From contig JAZDIT010000029.1 in the NCBI GenBank assembly GCA_043804755.1, positions 1-5,122 on the forward strand: a DNA stretch of 5,122 nucleotides, given 5' to 3'. Under the pieces are notes generated by a model that saw only the letters and a program-made list of their open reading frames with translations, had not been told where the DNA came from and did no database searches. The number at the start of each line of letters is the position of its first letter. The stretch's first letter is position 1. The position numbers and the translations under genes were made by a program. Source of the stretch: JAZDIT01 sp043804755. GTDB taxonomy: Bacteria; Patescibacteriota; Minisyncoccia; Minisyncoccales; JAQTPW01. Shown here in pieces: positions 1 through 4,703 of this stretch.

Positions 1-158
1 TCCACAAATGCGGCGACTGGTGCGACAACCATTCCCAACAGGAAAACCGTGATTATCATCCTGTTTGATTCCGGGTGTGAATCCTTTTTTAAATAGTAAA
101 AAAGCCAGATTAATCCGGGAGCGACAGAAAGAATGATTAAATATATTGGGTAAGACAT
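1..158 (-). CDS. PrsW-like intramembrane metalloprotease, N-terminal fragment
   Basis: Partial gene: only the first 52 codons lie in the window and the rest runs off the left edge. The translation begins MSYPIYLIILSVAPGLIWLF, a hydrophobic first membrane segment, followed by a charged YYLKKDSHPESNRM loop and a second hydrophobic stretch (residues about 36-50, TVFLLGMVVAPVAAF). The order AP(G), then Y-x-K-D, then an acidic/proline loop, then F-LG-M with a following AAFV is what I know from the start of PrsW-family (CAAX-like) membrane proteases. The catalytic glutamates and histidines of that family would lie beyond the window, so activity cannot be judged. The ATG sits one base after the valS1 stop codon and has no clear Shine-Dalgarno sequence, which suggests translation coupled to valS1 in one transcript. 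Another polytopic membrane protein with a similar start is possible. Confidence 0.68.
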   Translation of the reverse strand, partial: MSYPIYLIILSVAPGLIWLFYYLKKDSHPESNRMIITVFLLGMVVAPVAAFV

Positions 159-159
159 A

Positions 160-2244
160 CTAGATTGGCCAGTTCTCGATCATCAAAGCCTGTTTTTTGT
201 TTTTTATCGGCAGATTTTGATAAATTTCCTCGGTAGCGAAAGGAATAAAAGGATGTAGAATTTTAAGAGAATTAATCAGGACATAAAATAAGACATTCTG
301 ACTTTCTTTGTTGTTTTGTTTTTTTGAAGATTCTATATAGACATCACAAAAATCATGCCAGAAAAATTCATAGATTGCATGCGTTGCCTGCCCAAATTCA
401 AAATTTTCCAAAGCCTTATTTATTGAATTTACGGTTTCACCAAATTTTTTCATAATTTCTTTATCTACTCCCGTCAATTTTTTTAATTTTTTAACCTCCG
501 TTTCATCCATAATTTCCAATCCATTATTCCCAGCCTGCATTAACGCAAACCGTGTCGCATTCCATACCTTATTGCAGAATTTCCTGCCCATTATTATATT
601 GTCTTCCGTAAATTTGATATCCTGTCCGCCCATAACCTGGTATGCGATGCCGAATCTTGTCGCATCGGCTCCGTATTTTTCGATCAACCCTATCGGGTCA
701 ATTCCCGTGCCGAGAGATTTTGACATTCTTTTTCCTTCTTTGGTCAATACGGTTGGGTGTATATAGACATGTCCAAAGGGGATGTTTTTCATAAATTCCA
801 TTCCGGAAACAATCAGACATGTCACCCATAAATTAATGATATCTCTTGCCGTGCTCAAGACACTTGTCGGATAAAAATCCTTCAAGTCTTTGGTTTTTTC
901 CGGCCAGCCGAGTGTTGCAAACGGCCACAATGCCGAAGAAAACCACGTATCAAGAACATCTTCTGACCCTTTAACGGGAATTTTGTGCCCCCACCAAATC
1001 TGTCGAGATATACACCAGTCCTTTACATCATCCAGCCAGTCAAAATAGGGTTTCTCGAAATTTTCCGGATGGAATTTTATTTTTTCCTTTTTTACCGGAT
1101 CTTTTGCGAGTTTCGCCAGTTCATCCATTTTCAGGAACCACTGTTCTGAGGGAATCAGCTCTATTGTTGCATTACACCGGTAGCATTTCGGCACTTGGTG
1201 TACGTAATCTTCTACTTTTTTCAGGAGACCCAGATTTTGTAATTCTTCCACTACTTTTTGTCTGGCTTCAACGACCGGAAGGCCACGGTAGGGTGTCGGA
1301 ACTTCATTTGTCATAAATCCCTTTTCATCAATGACCTGTTTTATATCAAGGCTGTGTCTCGTTCCGATTTCCGCATCGATCAAGGAATGAGCCGGCGTGA
1401 CTTTCAGAGCCCCGGTTCCGAATTCGGGGTCTATCAACCTCTCCGCGATTATCGGGATTTCCGTATTTGCTAGCGGTAAAACCGCTTTTTTTCCGACTAT
1501 CTCTGAATATCTTTTGTCTTTTGGGTTTACCGCGACAGCCGTATCTCCAAGCATTGTTTCGGGTCTGGTCGTTGCAACAGTTATGTAATCCGGAGTTTTT
1601 CCTTTTTCATTTGGATTCTTGACCAAAGGATATTTTATATACCACAGGTTTCCTTTTTCTTCTTTGAATTCGATTTCCAAATCGGAAAGCGATGTTTGGC
1701 ACCGCGGACACCAATTGACGACGCGTCTGCCTCGGTAAATCCAGCCCTTTTTATAATAATGCAAAAATGCGGTTTTAACCGCTTCGGAATATCCGGCATC
1801 CATTGTGAATCTCGTTCTTGACCAGTCCATCGAAGAGCCGAGTTTTTTGAATTGTCCGAGAATTATATTCCCGTATTTTTCTTTCCATTGCCAGACTCTT
1901 TCTACGAATTCTTCACGGCCCAAGTCAAAACGGGAAATGCCTTCTTTCCTCAACTCTTTTTCGACTACGTTTTGGGTTGCGATTCCCGCGTGATCGGTGC
2001 CCGGAAGCCAGAGAGTTTTAAATCCCTGCATCCTTTTCCAGCGTATTAAAATATCCTGGACGGTCGCATTCAGCGCGTGTCCCATGTGCAGTGTTCCGGT
2101 TACATTTGGCGGCGGCACGACAATCGCGAAAGTTTTCTTTCTTTTGCCCGGCAGGTTGTCGGGATTAAAAAAACCGCTCTCTTGCCAAAGATTATAAATT
2201 TTATCTTCTACCTGTTTTGGATCGTATATTTTAGAAAGCTCCAT
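160..2244 (-). CDS. valS: Valyl-tRNA synthetase (ValRS), compact form, copy 1
   Basis: Class I aminoacyl-tRNA synthetase that charges tRNA-Val in the cytoplasm; 694 residues. Visible motifs: HMGH (53-56) in PPPNVTGTLHMGH, the ValRS form of HIGH; GTDHAGIATQ (82-91); a first cysteine pair CPRC (179-182) and a second CYRC (354-357) flanking the CP1 editing domain; the editing motif TTRPET (225-230) and KVTPAH (281-286); WWGH (417-420); DVLDTWFSSALWPF (429-442); and RMSKS (506-510). The anticodon-binding helical domain follows (about 555-680) and the protein stops at ENWPI. It is much shorter than E. coli (951) or Thermus (862) ValRS. The C-terminal coiled-coil arm is absent, and only about four residues join WWGHKIP to EDVLDTW where a few dozen are usual. 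Ser287 replaces the first Asp of the usual PAHDPND editing motif, while Asp290 is kept. The ATG at 2244 has only a distant GAGG (13 nt away). It lies downstream of tsaD1 and is probably co-transcribed with it. Confidence 0.96.
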   Translation of the reverse strand: MELSKIYDPKQVEDKIYNLWQESGFFNPDNLPGKRKKTFAIVVPPPNVTGTLHMGHALNATVQDILIRWKRMQGFKTLWLPGTDHAGIATQNVVEKELRKEGISRFDLGREEFVERVWQWKEKYGNIILGQFKKLGSSMDWSRTRFTMDAGYSEAVKTAFLHYYKKGWIYRGRRVVNWCPRCQTSLSDLEIEFKEEKGNLWYIKYPLVKNPNEKGKTPDYITVATTRPETMLGDTAVAVNPKDKRYSEIVGKKAVLPLANTEIPIIAERLIDPEFGTGALKVTPAHSLIDAEIGTRHSLDIKQVIDEKGFMTNEVPTPYRGLPVVEARQKVVEELQNLGLLKKVEDYVHQVPKCYRCNATIELIPSEQWFLKMDELAKLAKDPVKKEKIKFHPENFEKPYFDWLDDVKDWCISRQIWWGHKIPVKGSEDVLDTWFSSALWPFATLGWPEKTKDLKDFYPTSVLSTARDIINLWVTCLIVSGMEFMKNIPFGHVYIHPTVLTKEGKRMSKSLGTGIDPIGLIEKYGADATRFGIAYQVMGGQDIKFTEDNIIMGRKFCNKVWNATRFALMQAGNNGLEIMDETEVKKLKKLTGVDKEIMKKFGETVNSINKALENFEFGQATHAIYEFFWHDFCDVYIESSKKQNNKESQNVLFYVLINSLKILHPFIPFATEEIYQNLPIKNKKQALMIENWPI

Positions 2245-2250
2245 TTATAT

Positions 2251-2280
2251 ATTCTAACCTCAAATCAGTGTATATAACAA
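2251..2280 (-). promoter_or_regulatory. Possible promoter for valS1
   Basis: On the minus strand, TTGTTA (2280-2275) and TAGAAT (2256-2251) are separated by 18 bp and resemble sigma-70 -35 and -10 boxes (4/6 and 5/6 matches). Transcription would begin within a few bases of the valS1 ATG, giving a nearly leaderless mRNA. The region is very AT-rich, so chance matches are likely; valS1 may simply be transcribed from upstream of the tRNA. Confidence 0.22.
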
Positions 2281-2294
2281 ATTGTTATATACAC
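2268..2294. repeat. 27-bp perfect palindrome in tsaD1-valS1 spacer
   Basis: GTGTATATAACAA and TTGTTATATACAC are exact reverse complements separated by a single A. As DNA this is a symmetric 27-bp site, as expected for a dimeric DNA-binding protein; as RNA it would fold into an 11-bp stem with a 5-nt loop. It lies 23 bp upstream of the valS1 start codon on the minus strand and overlaps the possible -35 box, so an operator role is conceivable. No T-run follows it in either direction, so it is not a classical intrinsic terminator. Confidence 0.8.
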
Positions 2295-2297
2295 AAC

Positions 2298-2329
2298 GCG
2301 CCTATATCAAATGAGCTTGTTATAGGCGC
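2298..2329. repeat. Hairpin overlapping the tsaD1 stop codon
   Basis: GCGCCTATA (2298-2306) and TATAGGCGC (2321-2329) form a perfect 9-bp stem around a 14-nt loop that can add CAA/TTG pairs. The tsaD1 stop codon (TAA, 2322-2320) lies at the inner edge of the stem, so the last codons (encoding R-L) are part of the structure. In the minus-strand transcript it precedes the 27-bp palindrome by three bases. It could stabilise the 3' end of the tsaD1 message or cause partial attenuation before valS1; neither is shown by the sequence. Confidence 0.7.
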
Positions 2330-3363
2330 AGATTGGCATCGGCTTCAATATCTTTTACGCTCCTCAGATCGTTTTTCGTACGGTGGTAATAGGCAGCTAT
2401 TGCCGCCATTACCGCGTTATCAGTGCATAAAATCTGATCGGGGACCAGAAAATTGACCTTTAAATTATCTTTTTTTATTTTCGATTTGAATTGTTTCCGC
2501 AGCTCTTCGTTCGCCGTAACTCCTCCACCCAAAATCAAAGATTTTGCTTTGAAATCTTTTATTGTCTTGATTGTCTTGTGAATCAAAACATCAATAATCG
2601 CCTGCTGGGCTTCCACGCACATTTTTTGTATGTATGTAGGGGATTTACTGACACTTTTTGGCCTTTTTTTGAAATCGTAAAGCACCGCGGTTTTTAATCC
2701 CGAAAAGCTGAAATCGTAATTTTTATGCGCCATCATGGGTCTCGGTAATTTTATCGGAAGTGAAATCCTCGGCGTTTTCATTTTCGCTATTTTGGAGATT
2801 ATCGGACCGCCGGGATATCCCAGTCCTAGAATTCTCGCGACCTTGTCGAAACATTCGCCCGCAGCATCGTCTCTCGTTTCTCCCAATATTTGGTATTGGC
2901 CGAAATCCTTTATAAGAATTAATTGGGTGTGGCCTCCAGAAACGATAAGCGAAATTGCTGGGAATATCTTTTTTTCTTTTTTCTCACGGATGAAATTGGC
3001 GAGTATGTGGGCCTCTATATGATTTACGGGAACCAAGGAGACTTTTAATTTTTTAGCCATTTCTTTTGCAAAATTTATTCCCACCCACAAGCAAGGTTCA
3101 AGCCCCGGCCCCACGGTAACTCCGATTAAATCTATTTTGGGATTTCCGGCCTCTTTAAGCGCTTCTTTAAAAACCAAAGGCAAGTTTTTTTCATGTTCCC
3201 TTTTTGCGAGAGAAGGAAAAACCCCTCCCCATTTTTCATGGATTTTTACCTGAGAGGAAATGATATTCGATAAAATTTTGAACTTGGGTGTTTTTTTCCC
3301 CGAGATATTTAAAACTGCGACTGATGTGTCATCACAGGAAGTTTCAATAGCGAGAATAATCAT
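2320..3363 (-). CDS. tsaD: tRNA N6-threonylcarbamoyladenosine transferase TsaD, copy 1
   Basis: Catalytic subunit of the cytoplasmic t6A complex (with TsaB and TsaE), which transfers threonylcarbamoyl from threonylcarbamoyl-AMP, made by TsaC, to A37 of ANN-decoding tRNAs. The 347-residue length is normal for the ASKHA-fold Kae1/TsaD family. Motifs: MIILAIETSCDDT (1-13), GGVFPSLAKREH (46-57), the metal-binding HIEAH (115-119), VSGGHTQLI (141-149), DDAAGECFDK (165-174), GLGYPGGP (180-187), FSFSGLKTAV (218-227), ILGGGVTAN (277-285), and CTDNAV with metal-ligand Asp315. All expected catalytic residues are present. The start at 3363 was chosen because family members begin at this motif; the frame stays open further upstream only because it reads antisense-free through the tRNA gene. 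The ATG is 8 bp from the tRNA-Glu 3' end, so there is no room for an ordinary leader. A close paralog (about 70% identical by eye over the first 125 residues) lies divergently at 3624. Confidence 0.95.
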   Translation of the reverse strand: MIILAIETSCDDTSVAVLNISGKKTPKFKILSNIISSQVKIHEKWGGVFPSLAKREHEKNLPLVFKEALKEAGNPKIDLIGVTVGPGLEPCLWVGINFAKEMAKKLKVSLVPVNHIEAHILANFIREKKEKKIFPAISLIVSGGHTQLILIKDFGQYQILGETRDDAAGECFDKVARILGLGYPGGPIISKIAKMKTPRISLPIKLPRPMMAHKNYDFSFSGLKTAVLYDFKKRPKSVSKSPTYIQKMCVEAQQAIIDVLIHKTIKTIKDFKAKSLILGGGVTANEELRKQFKSKIKKDNLKVNFLVPDQILCTDNAVMAAIAAYYHRTKNDLRSVKDIEADANLRL

Positions 3364-3371
3364 ATTTATTG

Positions 3372-3445
3372 CGGCCCCAACCGGATTTGAACCGGTGTTA
3401 TCGGGATGAAAACCCGGTGTCCTAACCAGGCTAGACGATGGGGCC
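3372..3445 (-). tRNA. tRNA-Glu (anticodon UUC)
   Basis: A 74-nt cloverleaf. The acceptor stem is GGCCCCA with TGGGGCC; discriminator base G. The D stem is GTCT/GGAC around a 10-nt loop containing GG; the anticodon arm is CCGGG-TTTTCAT-CCCGA with anticodon TTC at 3410-3408; the T arm is ACCGG-TTCAAAT-CCGGT. The top pair of the anticodon stem (27-43) is C-A and does not pair; the other four do. CCA is not encoded: the bases after the discriminator are CAA, so a CCA-adding enzyme is required. The gene is the first of the minus-strand block, with tsaD1 starting only 8 bp beyond it. Nearby inverted repeats lie in the presumed 5' leader (3451-3508). Confidence 0.96.
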
Positions 3446-3450
3446 CTATA

Positions 3451-3467
3451 CCTCGCTCGTAGCGAGG
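3451..3467. repeat. Short perfect hairpin upstream of tRNA-Glu
   Basis: CCTCGCT and AGCGAGG are perfect 7-bp arms around CGT. It sits five bases upstream of the tRNA 5' end, in the presumed leader. The flanking CTATA (3446-3450) can also pair with TATAG (3500-3504), enclosing this hairpin and the next in one larger structure. It may be part of an interspersed palindromic element or may assist 5' processing by RNase P; no T-run is present in the minus-strand direction. Confidence 0.75.
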
Positions 3468-3470
3468 TCG

Positions 3471-3508
3471 GGCTCGACGAAATTTCTTTTGAAATTTCGT
3501 ATAGAGCC
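3471..3508. repeat. Long inverted repeat in the tRNA-Glu leader region
   Basis: ACGAAATTTC (3477-3486) and GAAATTTCGT (3491-3500) form a perfect 10-bp stem with a TTTT loop. Outer arms GGCTC (3471-3475) and GAGCC (3504-3508) extend it after a small asymmetric bulge. Together with the adjacent 3451-3467 hairpin this makes a dense block of secondary structure between the likely promoter and the tRNA. I see no coding potential here beyond spurious open frames. Confidence 0.78.
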
Positions 3509-3524
3509 AATATGTTGTAGCGTT

Positions 3525-3553
3525 ATTTTATCTTAAAAATTGTCCTTCGACAA
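3525..3553 (-). promoter_or_regulatory. Candidate sigma-70 promoter for tRNA-Glu/tsaD1/valS1
   Basis: On the minus strand, TTGTCG (3553-3548, 4/6 to TTGACA) and TAAAAT (3530-3525, 5/6 to TATAAT) are separated by exactly 17 bp. Transcription would start near 3518 and give a leader of about 70 nt containing the two hairpins before the tRNA. The -35 box is formed by the TTCGACAAG-type inverted repeat, so the repeat element may have supplied promoter sequence. The position is right for a shared transcript, but no experimental support is available. Confidence 0.42.
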
Positions 3554-3582
3554 GAGCTCAGGACAATTCTGAGTTTATCGAA
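3538..3582. repeat. Composite inverted repeat (TTCGACAAG...CTCAG type) between divergent tsaD genes
   Basis: Two overlapping pairings are visible. AATTGTCCT (3538-3546) pairs perfectly with AGGACAATT (3560-3568). In addition, the half-element TTCGACAAGAGCTCAG (3546-3561) is mirrored by CTGAGTTTATCGAA (3569-3582), whose reverse complement is TTCGATAAACTCAG, around a GACAATT centre. The two alternatives compete for the same bases. I recall TTCGACAAGCTCAG-like elements as widespread intergenic repeats in metagenome-derived bacterial genomes; that recollection is not checked here. Confidence 0.72.
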
Positions 3583-3600
3583 TGAATTGAAAAAAATCAA
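3572..3600 (-). promoter_or_regulatory. Alternative upstream promoter for the tRNA-Glu block
   Basis: On the minus strand TTGATT (3600-3595) and TAAACT (3577-3572) are spaced by 17 bp and partly match sigma-70 boxes. Use of this site would give a longer leader that includes the composite inverted repeat. It is weaker than the 3525-3553 candidate at the -10 box. I found no comparably good promoter on the plus strand for tsaD2. Confidence 0.2.
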
Positions 3601-3623
3601 GAAAAAATGATAAGATGATTGCA

Positions 3624-4703
3624 ATGATTATTCTTGCCATTGAAACTTCTTGCGACGATACCTGCATAGCGATATTAAAATCCAAAATGAATGGGAATAA
3701 TTTTGAAATTCTTTCAAATATTGTTTCCTCGCAAGTAAAACTCCATGCAAAATACGGGGGAGTTTTTCCTTCTCTGGCTAAAAGAGAACATCAAAAAAAT
3801 TTGCCTATGGTTTTAAGGAAGGCCGTGAGAGAGGCGAAAAATCCCAAAATTGATGCGATAGCCGCAACTGTGGGGCCGGGATTGGAGCCCTGTTTGTGGA
3901 CGGGGATAAATTTTGCCAAAGAATTGGCAGAGAAGATGAATTTACCGATCGTCCCGGTAAACCATATCGAAGCCCACATAATCGCGAACTTTGTTCGCGA
4001 AAATCCGAAATCCGAAACACGAAATCCGAAACTCTTTCCTGCTGTCTGTTTGGTGGTTTCCGGCGGGCATACGCAGCTTATTTTGATGACAGGAATCGGG
4101 AAATACCGGATTTTAGGCGAAACAAGAGATGACGCCGCCGGAGAATGCTTTGACAAAATAGCAAGAATCCTTGGACTTGGATACCCGGGAGGGCCAGCCA
4201 TTGCGCGGTACGCCGCGCAATGGAAATTCGAAATTCGAAGCACGAAATCCGAAATACGCTTACCTAGACCCATGTTGAACACAAAAGATTATGATTTTTC
4301 TTTTTCCGGATTAAAGACGGCCGTACTTTATCTGGTAAAAAACCTGAAGTTGGAAAAAAAATTAACCAAAAAGATGGTTCAAGAAATTTGTTTTGAATCG
4401 CAGCAATCGATAATTGACGTTTTAATCAAAAAAACAATGAAAGCGGCTAAAGATTATAAAGCCAAAACCATAATTTTAGGCGGAGGAGTGGCCGCCAATG
4501 CAGAGTTAAAAAAACAATTCAAAGAAAAAATTCAAAGAGAAATTCCATATTCTAAATTCTACATTCCAGATTCTCAATTTTGCACCGACAATGCGGTAAT
4601 GACGGCAACGGCTGCTTATTTTCAATGGTTAAGGAAAAAAACTAAAGGTTGGAAAAAAATGATTGCTAATGCTAATCTAAGAATAGATGAGCTACGACCC
4701 TAA
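3624..4703 (+). CDS. tsaD: TsaD t6A transferase, copy 2, with inserted repeats
   Basis: Second TsaD, 359 residues from the chosen start, with the same predicted t6A37 activity as copy 1. Motifs are intact: MIILAIETSCDDT (1-13), GGVFPSLAKREH (45-56), metal-binding HIEAH (114-118), VSGGHTQLI (146-154), DDAAGECFDK (169-178), GLGYPGGP (184-191), FSFSGLKTAV (225-234), ILGGGVAAN (284-292), and CTDNAV with Asp322. The start at 3624 matches copy 1 and the family; an in-frame ATG at 3615 would add MIA, and neither has a convincing Shine-Dalgarno. Two surface loops differ from copy 1: residues about 126-137 (ENPKSETRNPKL) and 199-212 (QWKFEIRSTKSEIR). They are encoded by two copies of one 32-bp repeat. 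A 26-bp palindrome precedes the second. The last 17 bp overlap the start of valS2, suggesting coupled translation. The reading frame is uninterrupted, so I treat it as functional. Confidence 0.93.
   Translation: MIILAIETSCDDTCIAILKSKMNGNNFEILSNIVSSQVKLHAKYGGVFPSLAKREHQKNLPMVLRKAVREAKNPKIDAIAATVGPGLEPCLWTGINFAKELAEKMNLPIVPVNHIEAHIIANFVRENPKSETRNPKLFPAVCLVVSGGHTQLILMTGIGKYRILGETRDDAAGECFDKIARILGLGYPGGPAIARYAAQWKFEIRSTKSEIRLPRPMLNTKDYDFSFSGLKTAVLYLVKNLKLEKKLTKKMVQEICFESQQSIIDVLIKKTMKAAKDYKAKTIILGGGVAANAELKKQFKEKIQREIPYSKFYIPDSQFCTDNAVMTATAAYFQWLRKKTKGWKKMIANANLRIDELRP
4001..4032 (+). repeat. Degenerate 32-bp repeat element, copy A, in tsaD2
   Basis: A run built from AAATCCG-like units inserted between the conserved NFVRE and FPAVCLVVSGG segments of TsaD2, five residues longer than the matching loop in TsaD1. 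It is 28/32 identical to the copy at 4224-4255 but starts at codon position 3, so it is translated as ...NPKSETRNPK... rather than KFEIRSTKSEIR. An adjacent 8-bp inverted repeat (TCGCGAAC/GTTCGCGA, 3982-4000) borders it. Confidence 0.82.
4198..4223. repeat. 26-bp palindrome inside tsaD2
   Basis: CCATTGCGCGG (4198-4208) and CCGCGCAATGG (4213-4223) are perfect 11-bp arms around a TACG loop. It encodes AIARYAAQW in TsaD2 and lies immediately next to repeat copy B (4224-4255). The stem is strongly GC-rich compared with the surrounding gene. TsaD1 has no counterpart at the equivalent position. Confidence 0.85.
4224..4255 (+). repeat. Degenerate 32-bp repeat element, copy B, in tsaD2
   Basis: Second copy of the AAATTCG/AAATCCG-type element, differing from copy A (4001-4032) at four positions. 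It starts at codon position 1 and encodes KFEIRSTKSEI, in the variable loop between GLGYPGGP and LPRPM where TsaD1 has an unrelated, slightly shorter sequence. It directly abuts the 26-bp palindrome, so the two may form one composite insertion. Confidence 0.82.

Noticed and set aside
1472..1492. Terminator-like sequence on the plus strand: AGCGGT-AAA-ACCGCT followed by a T-run
   Set aside because: It lies inside the minus-strand valS1 coding sequence, encodes a normal ValRS segment (KKAVLPLA), and no plus-strand gene ends there.
1745..1790. GCGGTTTTAACCGC short palindrome in valS1
   Set aside because: Six-base arms within conserved coding sequence; ordinary chance level and no indel relative to the family.
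3364..3510. 49-codon N-terminal extension of TsaD1 in the same open frame
   Set aside because: It reads through the tRNA-Glu gene and hairpins; TsaD proteins and the second copy begin at MIILAIETS.
3607..3618. Three-codon mini-ORF (ATG ATA AGA TGA) overlapping the alternative tsaD2 start
   Set aside because: Too short to assess, and AT-rich DNA produces such frames by chance.
3982..4000. 8-bp inverted repeat TCGCGAAC/GTTCGCGA in tsaD2
   Set aside because: It encodes IANFVRE, which matches the conserved residues of copy 1, so it is not clearly part of an insertion; noted only as the border of repeat copy A.
4001..4255. CRISPR-like array from the two similar 32-bp repeats
   Set aside because: Only two copies, about 190 bp apart, inside an intact essential gene; no spacer regularity and no cas genes.
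3791..4282. 163-codon open frame antisense to tsaD2, and other antisense frames across tsaD1, tsaD2 and valS1
   Set aside because: These are shadows of strongly conserved genes on the opposite strand; their products show no recognisable motifs.
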